A stretch of DNA of 64,000 bases from Janibacter sp. DB-40. Lineage in GTDB: Bacteria; Actinomycetota; Actinomycetes; Actinomycetales; Dermatophilaceae. Of this stretch, positions 1-8,025 are shown piece by piece. Numbering within the stretch: position 1 is the stretch's first letter; each line of letters opens with the position of its first letter. The stretch covers positions 434,001 through 498,000 of the forward strand of contig NZ_CP120360.1 in assembly GCF_029510815.1 (NCBI RefSeq). The letters run 5' to 3'. Below the pieces are notes generated by a model. It saw nothing but the letters and a program-made list of their open reading frames with translations, did no database searches and had not been told where the DNA came from. The position numbers and the translations under genes are program-made.

Positions 1-1656
1 CTCGCCAACGACCCGCACCTGGGCGTGAGCATGCCGGGCATCTGGTACCAGATGGGCCTGCACTGCCGGGATGTCGGGGACGCCTGCCCGATCGACGTCT
101 CCGGGTACACCTTCGCCGGGGTGCCGGGGGTTGTCATCGGCCACAACCAGTCCATCGCCTGGGGGTTCACCAACCTGGGCCCCGATGTCACCGACTTCTA
201 CCTCGAGCAGGTCACCGACGGGGAGTACCTGCGCGACGGCGAGCTCACGCCGCTGGAGACCCGCACCGAGACGATCGAGGTCGCCGGCGGGAAGGACGTG
301 GAGATCACCGTCCGCTCCACGGGCCACGGGCCGATCCTGTCCGACGTCGTCCCCGCCGCCGCGGCCGCGGGCCAGGACGTCGACGTCGAGGGTCGCGCCA
401 CGACCAGCTACGCGGTCTCCCTCGCCTGGACGGCGCTGACCCCGAGCGCGACCGGCGACGCGATCCTGGGGCTGAACTCCGCGACGAACTTCGAGGAGTT
501 CCGGGCCGCGGCGAAGGACTTCGCCGTCCCGAGCCAGAACCTCGTCTACGCCGACACCGAGGGCAACATCGGCTACCAGGCGCCGGGTCGGATCCCCATC
601 CGCAAGGGCGTCGGGGACGACCCGCCCGGCTGGTCGCCGGCACCGGGCTGGGACTCCGACTACGACTGGGACGGGTACGTCCCCTTCAAGGACATGCCGT
701 GGGTGCTCAACCCCGACGACGGCTACATCGTCACCGCCAACCAGCAGGTCACGCCGAGCCGCACCCCCTTCCTCACCACGGAGTGGGACATGGGCTACCG
801 CTCACAACGCATCGACGACCTGCTCACGAGCGAGGAGAAGGTCTCCCCGAAGAAGATGGCCCGCATCCAGCTCGATACCCACAACGGGCTCGCCGACGCG
901 CTGGTCCCCGCCCTGCTGGAGGTCGAGGTCGACGACTTCACCCGTGACGGGCAGGACCTGCTGCGCACGTGGGACCGCAGCCAGCTGGCCGGTGGCGGCC
1001 ACAGCTCGGCGGCCGCCGCGTACTTCAACTCGGTGTGGCGCCAGGTCGTCGAGATCACCTTCAACGACGACCTGCCCGCCGAGCTTCAGGCGGCCGGGAG
1101 CTCGCAGCACTGGTTGGCCGTCGAGGGCCTGCTGGAGAACCCGTCGAGCCAGTGGTGGGACAACCGCACGACCCCCGGCATCATCGAGAACCGCGACGAG
1201 GTGCTGCGGCAGGCGCTCGTCGACGCCCGGCTGGAGCTGACCAGCAGGATGGGCAAGGACCCGGAGGGCTGGGAGTGGGGCCAGCTGCACGGCGTCACCT
1301 TCGCCCACCAGGTCCTCGGCGGCGAGGGCGTCCCCGGCGTGATCCGCTCGCTGGTCAACTCCGGACCCCACCCCGTCGGCGGCAGCTCCTCGACGGTCAA
1401 CGCGATGGCCTGGGACGCCTCCGAGGGCTTCGCCGTCACGGCCGCGCCGTCGATGCGGATGGTCGTCGACCTCGGCGACCTCGACCGCTCGCGGTGGGTG
1501 AACCAGACCGGGAACTCCGGCCACCCCTTCAGCAGCCACTACGACGACCAGGTCGACGCCTGGCTCGAGGGGCGCACCTTCCCGTGGCCGTCCAGTCGGG
1601 AGGCCGTCGTCGAGGCGACGGAGGACACGCTCACGCTCGTGCCGGAGGAGGACTAG
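1..1656 (+). CDS. Penicillin acylase family protein, 5'-truncated by window start
   Basis: The reading frame is open from base 1, beginning LANDPHLGVS, so the gene starts before the window. About 551 residues are present. In the Ntn-hydrolase penicillin/acyl-homoserine-lactone acylase family the catalytic beta-chain serine lies a short way upstream of an NDPHL motif, so the signal peptide, alpha chain and nucleophile are probably just outside the window and almost the whole beta chain is inside. Seen here: GHNQSIAWGFTN, a TANQQV segment, and a C-terminal GGSSSTVNA block, all typical of the beta chain. The enzyme probably hydrolyses an amide-linked acyl group outside the membrane; the substrate cannot be told. 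It converges on the next gene and both use the palindrome CTAG (1653-1656) as overlapping TAG stops. Confidence 0.88.
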   Translation, partial: LANDPHLGVSMPGIWYQMGLHCRDVGDACPIDVSGYTFAGVPGVVIGHNQSIAWGFTNLGPDVTDFYLEQVTDGEYLRDGELTPLETRTETIEVAGGKDVEITVRSTGHGPILSDVVPAAAAAGQDVDVEGRATTSYAVSLAWTALTPSATGDAILGLNSATNFEEFRAAAKDFAVPSQNLVYADTEGNIGYQAPGRIPIRKGVGDDPPGWSPAPGWDSDYDWDGYVPFKDMPWVLNPDDGYIVTANQQVTPSRTPFLTTEWDMGYRSQRIDDLLTSEEKVSPKKMARIQLDTHNGLADALVPALLEVEVDDFTRDGQDLLRTWDRSQLAGGGHSSAAAAYFNSVWRQVVEITFNDDLPAELQAAGSSQHWLAVEGLLENPSSQWWDNRTTPGIIENRDEVLRQALVDARLELTSRMGKDPEGWEWGQLHGVTFAHQVLGGEGVPGVIRSLVNSGPHPVGGSSSTVNAMAWDASEGFAVTAAPSMRMVVDLGDLDRSRWVNQTGNSGHPFSSHYDDQVDAWLEGRTFPWPSSREAVVEATEDTLTLVPEED

Positions 1657-2216
1657 CCGAGCGGAAGGGGGGCGGTCGCGTCGGTGATGCCGGCGGCGGT
1701 GACGACCGTGGTCACCGGGACGTCGTGCGGATCGCGTGGGAGCGGCTCGCTGGTGTGCTCGCCCGGGTGGAGCAGGACGAGGACCGGGGCGCCGGTCGGC
1801 AGCATCGGCAGGACCCGGTCGTAGCAGCCGCCGCCCTGTCCCAGGCGCGTGCCGCTGGTGTCGACGGCCAGCGCCGGGACGACCGCCATGTCGGCCGTCG
1901 CAGGGGCGTCGACCCCCAGCGGGGTTCGCCCTGGGTCAGCGAGGTCGCACCACTCCAGCCGCCAGTCCGGCAGCGTGATCGGTACGAGGACCCGGTGGCC
2001 GGCGGCCCGCAGGTCCGCGTTGAGCTGCGCCGTCGGCGGCTCGTGGGGCAGCGATTCGTACGACAGGACGGTGCCGGACTCGAAGGGGGTGGCCCCGCTG
2101 ATCGCCGCCGCGATCGCCTCGGCGTCGGCGCCGAGATCACGGAAGGCGACCAGCTGGCGCCGGTGCGCCCGCAGGCGGCGGCGGGTCTCCACCTTCGTCT
2201 CCTCGGCGCGGTCCAT
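1653..2216 (-). CDS. 5-formyltetrahydrofolate cyclo-ligase
   Basis: 187 residues from ATG at 2216 (MDRAEETKVE...). An upstream in-frame ATG at 2240 would add eight residues but overlaps the divergent gene. The family converts 5-formyl-THF to 5,10-methenyl-THF with ATP in the cytoplasm. Seen: a GTVLSYESLPHEP segment in the substrate region and the signature GTRLGQGGGCYDRVL near the C-terminus, which forms the nucleotide/folate site. Length is normal for the family. In many actinobacteria this gene sits divergent from a UDP-glucose pyrophosphorylase gene, as it does here, with only about 22 bp between starts, so promoters must overlap coding sequence or transcripts are leaderless. Confidence 0.9.
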   Translation of the reverse strand: MDRAEETKVETRRRLRAHRRQLVAFRDLGADAEAIAAAISGATPFESGTVLSYESLPHEPPTAQLNADLRAAGHRVLVPITLPDWRLEWCDLADPGRTPLGVDAPATADMAVVPALAVDTSGTRLGQGGGCYDRVLPMLPTGAPVLVLLHPGEHTSEPLPRDPHDVPVTTVVTAAGITDATAPLPLG

Positions 2217-2238
2217 GACGGCATCGTAAGGTGGCGCC

Positions 2239-3639
2239 ATGGGAGTCGAGGGTCGTGACGAGGCTGTCCGTACGATGACCGAGCGCGGGATCGATCCGCG
2301 GGCGATCGCCGTCTTCGAGGACTACTGGCAGCAGCTCGCGGACGGCGCGCAGGGGACGATCCCCGAGGAGACGATCGAGCCGCTCGTCGACGTGCCCGAG
2401 CTGGCCGCCATCGAGGTCGACGACGAGGAGCGACGCGCGGCGCTCGCCAAGGTCGCCGTGGTCAAGCTCAACGGCGGGCTCGGCACGAGCATGGGGATGA
2501 GCGGTGCGAAGTCCGCGCTCGTGGCCCGCGACGGACTGACCTTCCTGGACGTGATCGCCCGCCAGCTCGTCGGTCTCGAGGAGCGCTACGGCTCCCGCCC
2601 GCCGCTGGTGCTGATGAACACGCCCCGCACCCGCACGGACTCGCTGGGCATCCTCGAGCGGTACCCGCAGCTGGCGCAGCAGAACCTGCCGCTGGACTTC
2701 CTGCAGAGCATGGAGCCCAAGCTCGACGCCGAGACCCTGGCGCCGGTCTCCTGGCCGGAGGACCCCTCGCTCGAGTGGTGCCCGCCGGGCCACGGGGACG
2801 TCTACGTCTCGCTCGCCGCCTCCGGTCTCCTCCAGCAGATGCGCGAGGCGGGGTACCGGTACGCCTTCATCTCCAACGCCGACAACCTCGGCGCCACCTG
2901 CGACCCCGACATCGCCGCGTGGCTGCTCGCGGAGGGCATCCCCTTCGCCGCCGAGGTCGCCGAGCGGACCCTCAACGACCGCAAGGGCGGGCACGTCGCC
3001 GTGCGCAAGTCCGACGGCCGGATCATCCTGCGTGAGTCGGCGATGGTGGCCGACGAGGAGCAGGAGCTGTTCCAGGACACCAGCCGCCACCAGTGGTTCA
3101 ACACCAACAACCTGTGGGTGGGGCTGGACGAGCTCGACGAGCTGATGCGCGAGCGCGACGGGGTGCTCGGGCTGCCGATCATCGTCAACCGCAAGACCGT
3201 CGACCCCCGGCGCAAGGACAGCCCGGAGGTCATCCAGATCGAGTCGGCAATGGGCACCGCCGTCGAGGCCTTCGAGGGCAGCGTCGCGCTGCGGGTGCCG
3301 CGCACGCGCTTCCGGCCGGTGAAGACCACCAACGAGCTGCTCCTGCTGCGCTCCGACGTCTTCGAGCTCGACGAGCAGTCCCGGGTCGTCTCCCGGATCG
3401 ATCATGCCGAGCCGCGGATCTCCCTCGACGACCACTACAAGCTCATCTCCGACTTCGACGAGCGGTTCCCCCACGGCCCGCCGTCCCTGCGGGAGTGCAC
3501 CTCGCTCGCCGTCGAGGGGGAGGTCACCTTCGGCGCGGACGTCACGGCCGTCGGTGACGTGGAGGTCGTCGCCGCCGAGCCGGCGCAGATCGAGGCCGGT
3601 GCGCGCCTGACCGGCCGCACCGAGCTGCCCGCGCGGTGA
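2239..3639 (+). CDS. UTP--glucose-1-phosphate uridylyltransferase (UDPGP family)
   Basis: 466 residues. Makes UDP-glucose from UTP and glucose-1-phosphate for cell-wall and glycan synthesis. The nucleotide-binding motif VKLNGGLGTSMGMSGAKS (about residues 75-92) identifies the eukaryote-like UDPGP family rather than the short bacterial GalU type; the length near 470 also fits. Later segments such as FISNADNLGA and the FFxTNNLW-like FNTNNLWV agree. The ATG at 2239 is preceded by AAGGTGG at a good distance, which supports this start over ATG 2275. It overlaps the next gene by GTGA, so the two are probably translated together. Confidence 0.9.
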   Translation: MGVEGRDEAVRTMTERGIDPRAIAVFEDYWQQLADGAQGTIPEETIEPLVDVPELAAIEVDDEERRAALAKVAVVKLNGGLGTSMGMSGAKSALVARDGLTFLDVIARQLVGLEERYGSRPPLVLMNTPRTRTDSLGILERYPQLAQQNLPLDFLQSMEPKLDAETLAPVSWPEDPSLEWCPPGHGDVYVSLAASGLLQQMREAGYRYAFISNADNLGATCDPDIAAWLLAEGIPFAAEVAERTLNDRKGGHVAVRKSDGRIILRESAMVADEEQELFQDTSRHQWFNTNNLWVGLDELDELMRERDGVLGLPIIVNRKTVDPRRKDSPEVIQIESAMGTAVEAFEGSVALRVPRTRFRPVKTTNELLLLRSDVFELDEQSRVVSRIDHAEPRISLDDHYKLISDFDERFPHGPPSLRECTSLAVEGEVTFGADVTAVGDVEVVAAEPAQIEAGARLTGRTELPAR

Positions 3640-4289
3640 CCCGACGTCGGGAGCTCCTCCTCACCGGGGCCACCCCGCAGGGGGAGCCAGTGGTCCTGCG
3701 TCCGCTGCGAAGGGGGGACCGCCGCGCCTTCCTCGACCTGCGTTCCCGCAACGCCACCTGGTTGTCCCCGTGGGACCCGACGGCCCCGCCGGGCGGACGG
3801 CCGCGCCGGGACCTGGGACGCGACTTCTCCGGCTACGTGCGCGCTCTGGCGCGGGAGGCCAGGGCGGGGACGGGACTGAGCCTGGTGATCGTCGTCGGGG
3901 GCGAGATCGTCGGGATGGTCTCCGCCAGCGGCATCGTCGAGGGCGCACTGCGCTCGGGCAGCCTCGGGTACTGGGTCGGGCGGGAGGTCGCCGGACGCTG
4001 GATCGCGCCCACCGCTGTCGCGATGCTCGGTGACCACCTGATGGACCCGAGGGGCCGTGCGCTGCACCGCATCCAGCTCGAGATCATCCCCGACAACACC
4101 GCCAGCCTGGCGGTCGCGGCCAAGCTCGGGATGCGTGACGAGGGCACCAGACGCTCGTACCTGCACATCGGCGGCAGCTGGCGGGACCACCGCTCCTTCG
4201 CCGTCGTGGCCGAGGAAGTCGGCCGGGGAGGGCTGACGGCACGTCTGTCACATGAATATCAGCAGTCACAAACGCGACACACCGAGTAA
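3636..4289 (+). CDS. GNAT family N-acetyltransferase (RimJ/RimL-like)
   Basis: 217 residues from GTG 3636, which overlaps the previous stop (GTGA). The GNAT fold transfers acetyl from acetyl-CoA to an amine; RimJ-like members acetylate protein N-termini. Seen: VLRPLRRGDRRAFLDLR at the N-terminus, ISLGYWVGREVAGRWI-like region (SLGYWVGREVAG) and HRIQLEIIPDNTASLAVAAK, which is the usual end of the acetyl-CoA-binding part. Sitting between a UDP-glucose pyrophosphorylase and a GlpR-like membrane protein is the common actinobacterial arrangement for rimJ-like genes. The actual substrate is unknown. Confidence 0.85.
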   Translation: MTRRRELLLTGATPQGEPVVLRPLRRGDRRAFLDLRSRNATWLSPWDPTAPPGGRPRRDLGRDFSGYVRALAREARAGTGLSLVIVVGGEIVGMVSASGIVEGALRSGSLGYWVGREVAGRWIAPTAVAMLGDHLMDPRGRALHRIQLEIIPDNTASLAVAAKLGMRDEGTRRSYLHIGGSWRDHRSFAVVAEEVGRGGLTARLSHEYQQSQTRHTE

Positions 4290-4317
4290 CTTGCGCCACG
4301 CTGCGTGACTTCCTGCC

Positions 4318-4323
4318 TAGCGT
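4318..4323 (+). promoter_or_regulatory. Candidate -10 box of an apparently leaderless promoter
   Basis: TAGCGT lies seven bases before the GTG at 4331, so transcription would start at or very near the start codon. The context CCTAGCGTTGTCC is almost repeated before the gene at 38991 (CCTAGCGTCGTCC). A TTGCGC at 4291-4296 could serve as -35 but the spacing (21) is long. Leaderless genes are common in actinobacteria. Confidence 0.45.
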
Positions 4324-4330
4324 TGTCCCC

Positions 4331-5191
4331 GTGCAGCCAAGCAGCTTGATCTTCGTCCTCGTCGTGGCGATCTGGGCTGTCTATCTGCTCCAGTACTGGA
4401 TCAAGCGCCGCGACCACCTCTCCACGGTCCGCTCGGTCGATCGCTTCTCCGCCGCCATGCGTGTCCTGGACGACCACCGCATGGGTCGCGGGGCCGCCGA
4501 GCCGACGCCGCGCTCCTACTCCGTCGCCCCGACCCGGGCCGCCCGCCCGGAGGTCACCGTCAAGCACGCCGAGGCCACGCCCGCTCGTGCTGAGCAGGTC
4601 GGCGGGGCGCCGCGTCGACTGCGTGGCCTGACGCTGCTGGCGATGATCACGCTGGTGCCGGTCGCCGCGGTCGCCGCGGTCCTCGGTCCGCTGCCCTGGT
4701 GGACGATCGGGGTACCGCTGGCCGGGGCCGTCGTCGCCTTCGTCTGGCTGCGCCGGTCCGTCGTCGCCGAGCGCGCCGCCGCTCGCCGCGTCCGCGTGGA
4801 GCCTCGTCGGGACACCGCGCCGCGTGCCGAGCGTCCGGTGGCCCCGCCCGCCGAGCGTCCGGTGGCGCCGAACCGCCCCGCAGCCCCTGCGCGCACCGCA
4901 CCGCCCTTAGCGGCGCCCGCCGCGCGCAGCACCCGTGTCTACGACGTCGCCCAGGACCAGGCTCCGGACCAGGAGGTCGTCGTCGAGCCGGTGGCCACCG
5001 TCGCCGAGCCCGAGCCGGGGACCTGGCAGCCCACGCCCGTGCCGCGCCCGATGTACACGATGAAGGCCAAGGCCGAGCGTCCCGAGCCCGCACCCGTGCC
5101 GGCGTCACCGGCGCCCGCACCGGCTGGTGACGTCCCGCAGGTCATCGAGGTCGAGGACGAGGACCTGCCGGCCATCGCCGGCTGGGCCTGA
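4331..5191 (+). CDS. glpR: GlpR-like membrane protein (gephyrin-like protein receptor family)
   Basis: 286 residues from GTG 4331. One membrane helix at residues 3-22, a basic linker with the phrase RSVDRFSAAMRVL (about 37-49), a hydrophobic hairpin at about 98-142, then a long Ala/Pro/Glu-rich, probably disordered cytoplasmic tail. This arrangement and its position after a rimJ-like gene match the family now called GlpR, shown in Corynebacterium to be the membrane receptor for the gephyrin/MoeA-like protein Glp in the cell-division machinery. The assignment is from pattern and synteny, not a search. The expected moeA/glp gene is not in this cluster. It ends 44 bp from the convergent transporter gene. 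Confidence 0.68.
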   Translation: MQPSSLIFVLVVAIWAVYLLQYWIKRRDHLSTVRSVDRFSAAMRVLDDHRMGRGAAEPTPRSYSVAPTRAARPEVTVKHAEATPARAEQVGGAPRRLRGLTLLAMITLVPVAAVAAVLGPLPWWTIGVPLAGAVVAFVWLRRSVVAERAAARRVRVEPRRDTAPRAERPVAPPAERPVAPNRPAAPARTAPPLAAPAARSTRVYDVAQDQAPDQEVVVEPVATVAEPEPGTWQPTPVPRPMYTMKAKAERPEPAPVPASPAPAPAGDVPQVIEVEDEDLPAIAGWA

Positions 5192-5235
5192 GCCGGGCGA
5201 CACCACCCCTTCGTCCACTGGCATCGGGAGCACCG

Positions 5236-6513
5236 TCAGGTCGAGTAGGGGCTCTCCCCGGGCCTGATCTCGGCACGCTCCTCGGCCTGCATGAGGTCGT
5301 CGGCGATCTCGGCGTCCTCGCTGTCCGTGGTCAGCTGCTCCGGGTCGTCCACGTCCCCGGGGTCGGGGTCGAGCAGGTTGTGCCCGACGGCGTTGAGGAC
5401 GGCGACCAGGGGCACGGCGATCAGCGCGCCGATGACGCCGCCGAGGATGATGCCGGTCGCGATACCGAGGATCACCGCGAGCGGGTGGACCCGGACGGCG
5501 CGGCCGAGCAGCAGGGGCTGGAGCAGCTGCTGCTCGATCTGCTGGACGGCGACGACGACGCCGAGCATGAGCAGGGCGGTGACCGGCCCCTTGGCGACGA
5601 AGGCGAGCAGCACGGCGATGAACCCGGAGACCATCGCTCCGACGATCGGCACGAAGGCGCCGATGAAGACGAGCAGGGCGATGCCCGAGGCCAGGGGAAC
5701 TCCGAGGGCGAGCGCACCGAGGCCGATCCCGAGGGCGTCGACACCCGCGACCAGGATCGTCGCTCGCGTGAATGCCTTCAGCTGGTGCCACGCGATCGCC
5801 CCCGAGGAGAGGACCTTGGCCCGGGCGGCGCGGGGGAAGAGCCGCACGGCCCAGGCCCAGATCCCGGGCCCGTCGTAGAGGAAGAAGAACAGGGTGAACA
5901 TCGCCAGCAGAAAACCGGTGAGTCCCTGACCCAGCACGGATCCGGCCTGGGCGGCCAGGTTCGACAGGCGGTCGCCCTCGGAGATCGTGGCCCACTGCTC
6001 GGCGAACCACCCCGTCAGCTGCGCCTCGCTGAGGCCGAACGTGCTCTCGACCCACGTCCGTGACTGGGACAACCCCTTGGACACCTGGTCGACGATGTCG
6101 CCGACCTGGGTCGCGAACTGGTTGCCGACGTAGCTGAAGAGCGCGACGATGCCGGCCAGGGTGCCGAGCACGGTGATGAGTGCGGCCACGCCCTTGGGGA
6201 GGATGATCCGCAGCCGGCAGAAGAGCGGCTCGAGGAGGGCGGCGAGCAGCAGCGCGACGACGACGGGGATGACGACCTGGGCCAGGATCGTGGCGAGCTT
6301 GAGGACCGCGACGAGTGCGACGGCGATGATCAGGGAGCGCCACGCCCACTCCGAGAGGGCCCGCACGGTCGCCGGCACCGCGGTGACGTCGTCGTCGGAC
6401 TCGGGCGCCGTCCGGATGACGATCGGTGGGTCCTCGCGGCGCGCGGGCAGGCTCGGCACCCACCGAGAGGCCTTGGGCAGCCTGAGTCCTCTCAGGCGAC
6501 GCTTGGCGGACAT
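5236..6513 (-). CDS. AI-2E family transporter (PerM-like membrane protein)
   Basis: 425 residues from ATG 6513, preceded by GAGGAG. After a 60-residue cytoplasmic N-terminus there are about eight membrane helices, with the long central extracytoplasmic domain typical of the AI-2E/PerM family (helices near 75-110, then 215-240 and a dense block 250-385). Conserved-looking stretch GIATGIILGGVIGALIAVPL near 350-370 is the family hallmark. Members have been linked to quorum-signal export and to Na+(Li+)/H+ antiport, so the substrate here is unknown. The acidic C-terminal tail is probably cytoplasmic. Confidence 0.85.
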   Translation of the reverse strand: MSAKRRLRGLRLPKASRWVPSLPARREDPPIVIRTAPESDDDVTAVPATVRALSEWAWRSLIIAVALVAVLKLATILAQVVIPVVVALLLAALLEPLFCRLRIILPKGVAALITVLGTLAGIVALFSYVGNQFATQVGDIVDQVSKGLSQSRTWVESTFGLSEAQLTGWFAEQWATISEGDRLSNLAAQAGSVLGQGLTGFLLAMFTLFFFLYDGPGIWAWAVRLFPRAARAKVLSSGAIAWHQLKAFTRATILVAGVDALGIGLGALALGVPLASGIALLVFIGAFVPIVGAMVSGFIAVLLAFVAKGPVTALLMLGVVVAVQQIEQQLLQPLLLGRAVRVHPLAVILGIATGIILGGVIGALIAVPLVAVLNAVGHNLLDPDPGDVDDPEQLTTDSEDAEIADDLMQAEERAEIRPGESPYST

Positions 6514-6599
6514 GCGGCTCCTCGGGGTCGGCTGGGTCGACTCTAGTCCGCGGAATTGCGGTGGGGGGCAGGGCCGGTGCTATGGTTGCGGACGTTCTT

Positions 6600-6676
<77 letters not shown>

Positions 6677-6683
6677 TCGGGAT

Positions 6684-6731
6684 CCCCGGCACAGCAGCGA
6701 AAACGCTGGTTCTGCGGCCGGGGTTTCTCTT
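6684..6731 (+). terminator. Rho-independent terminator after tRNA-Ala
   Basis: Stem CCCCGGC (6684-6690) / GCCGGGG (6717-6723) with an inner CAGCG-AAAA-CGCTG hairpin, then a T-rich run to 6731. A near-identical copy lies downstream of the att copy at about 12522-12569. Confidence 0.75.
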
Positions 6732-6733
6732 TG

Positions 6734-7816
6734 TCATTCCGACCTCACCTCCCGATCTGCCCCCCGGGTGCCCCCCGACGGTGTGTTGAGCCTTTCCAGG
6801 CCGGCCCGATCGGCACCTGTGCCGAGGAAGTGCAGGTACCGGTTCGTGGTCGCGATCGACTCGTGTCCCATCCATGCCTGGACCGTGCCCGGGTCCACGC
6901 CGCGGCTCAGCCAGAGGCAGGCCGCCGTGTGCCGCAGGTCGTGCACCCGACGGCCTTGGCCGGTCGTCGGCCACTTCAGGCTGCGGAGCACCGCCGAGCG
7001 GTGCAGCTGGGCGCCGCGCTCGGTCGTGAAGAGCAGGTCCCGCTGGTGCTTGCCCTCGCTCAGGTGCTGGACGATCGGTAGGATCCGGTTGGCCAACGGG
7101 ACCCGTCGGGATCGTCGGCCCTTGGTGCCCTTGATCGAGTGCCCCTCGGGCTGGGATCGGCGCACCAGCAGTCCTGGCGTGGGCACCTGCATGACGTCCT
7201 CGACCCGCATCGCCCGGGCCTCGGCCCAGCGCAACCCGGTCCACGCCAGCACTAGCATCAGGTCGGCCAGGTGCGGCGAGAGCGCGGACCACTCCGCGTG
7301 GGCCGCCTCCAGCGCCTCCTCGCTGAACGGGTCCATCTCCTCGACCTCGCCGGACTGCTTGGGGACACGCACCCCCGTGACCGGGTTGGCCACGACGATC
7401 TTCTCCCGCACGCACCAGGTGAAGAAGGAGGACAGGCTCGCCCGGAACCGCCGCACGGAGCTCTCCGCGAGACCGTCGGCGAGGAGCGCCTCGAAGGAGC
7501 GCGCGACCTCCCGTCCGGAGACGGCGGACACGTGGAGTGCCAGCATGCTCGTCGGCATCAGGCGCAGCAGGTCCTGGTCGGTCCGGTAGGTCTTGGCCGC
7601 GACGGTCGTGGACCGCACCTGAAGCCACTGGACGACGAGGACGCGGACGCGTTGCCGACCGGCCCGGGGATCGACCCCACCTGCCAGCGCCGCACGCTCG
7701 CGGGCGAGCCATTCCTTGGCCTCCCGCTGGGTGTCGAAGACCTTGCTCGCCACATCGACCCGACCGCTCTTCAGCTTCGCGCGGAACCGACCGTTCGGCA
7801 GCTTCTGCACGCTCAC
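6734..7816 (-). CDS. int: Tyrosine recombinase / integrase
   Basis: 360 residues from GTG 7816, which overlaps the excisionase stop as GTGA. N-terminal arm-binding domain (about 1-60), core-binding SAM-like domain (about 65-150), catalytic domain from 165. Catalytic set visible: Arg196 in TGLRWAEAR, a Lys in the beta-turn near 229-232, HDLRH at 292-296, His318 in GHES and nucleophile Tyr327 in TTNRYLHF. It would integrate and, with Xis, excise the element at tRNA-Ala. The C-terminal codons overlap the att-flanking repeat and the arm-type site. A longer upstream start (7924) lies within xis and is unlikely. Confidence 0.95.
   Translation of the reverse strand: MSVQKLPNGRFRAKLKSGRVDVASKVFDTQREAKEWLARERAALAGGVDPRAGRQRVRVLVVQWLQVRSTTVAAKTYRTDQDLLRLMPTSMLALHVSAVSGREVARSFEALLADGLAESSVRRFRASLSSFFTWCVREKIVVANPVTGVRVPKQSGEVEEMDPFSEEALEAAHAEWSALSPHLADLMLVLAWTGLRWAEARAMRVEDVMQVPTPGLLVRRSQPEGHSIKGTKGRRSRRVPLANRILPIVQHLSEGKHQRDLLFTTERGAQLHRSAVLRSLKWPTTGQGRRVHDLRHTAACLWLSRGVDPGTVQAWMGHESIATTNRYLHFLGTGADRAGLERLNTPSGGTRGADREVRSE
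6758..6778 (+). repeat. Candidate integrase arm-type site, left end
   Basis: A 21-base tandem pair of TGCCCCCCGR, 83 bases to the right of the att core and inside the last codons of the integrase gene. A 20/21 copy in the same orientation lies at 12369-12389, about 81 bases left of the other core. Two sites flanking the core at similar distance in the circular form is how arm-type sites are arranged. Confidence 0.5.
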
Positions 7817-8025
7817 GCCGCGCTCCGCTTCACCCAGGCGGCCACGTCCTCCCGCTGGTAGCGCGGGCTGAAGGGGGTCAGCCACGTCACCCGCGGCCCG
7901 TGACCCACCTGTCGCCATCGGCACAGTGTCGACGGCGAGATCTGCAGCGCCTCTGCGACCTCCGCGGTGGTCAGCAACCGCTCGAGCGCCGGTGTCGGTT
8001 GGTCCTGCATCTGGTGCTCCATCAT
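7813..8025 (-). CDS. xis: Excisionase / AlpA-like helix-turn-helix protein
   Basis: 70 residues from ATG 8025 (a second ATG follows at 8022). The GAGGGG just upstream acts as ribosome site. The first ATG overlaps the rep stop as ATGA and the stop overlaps the int GTG, so rep, xis and int form a chain of coupled genes. The protein is a MerR/AlpA-type winged helix: LLTTAEVAEALQISPSTLCRW followed by RYQREDVAAWV. In actinomycete integrative elements this gene is the excisionase that lets Int excise the element. Confidence 0.88.
   Translation of the reverse strand: MMEHQMQDQPTPALERLLTTAEVAEALQISPSTLCRWRQVGHGPRVTWLTPFSPRYQREDVAAWVKRSAA

Noticed and set aside
2137..3474. A 445-codon minus-strand frame
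   Set aside because: Antisense shadow of the UDP-glucose pyrophosphorylase gene, no motif or ribosome site.
4242..4280. Repeated TGTCACA/GTCACA before glpR as a CRP site
   Set aside because: The copies are direct, not inverted, and do not match TGTGA-N6-TCACA.
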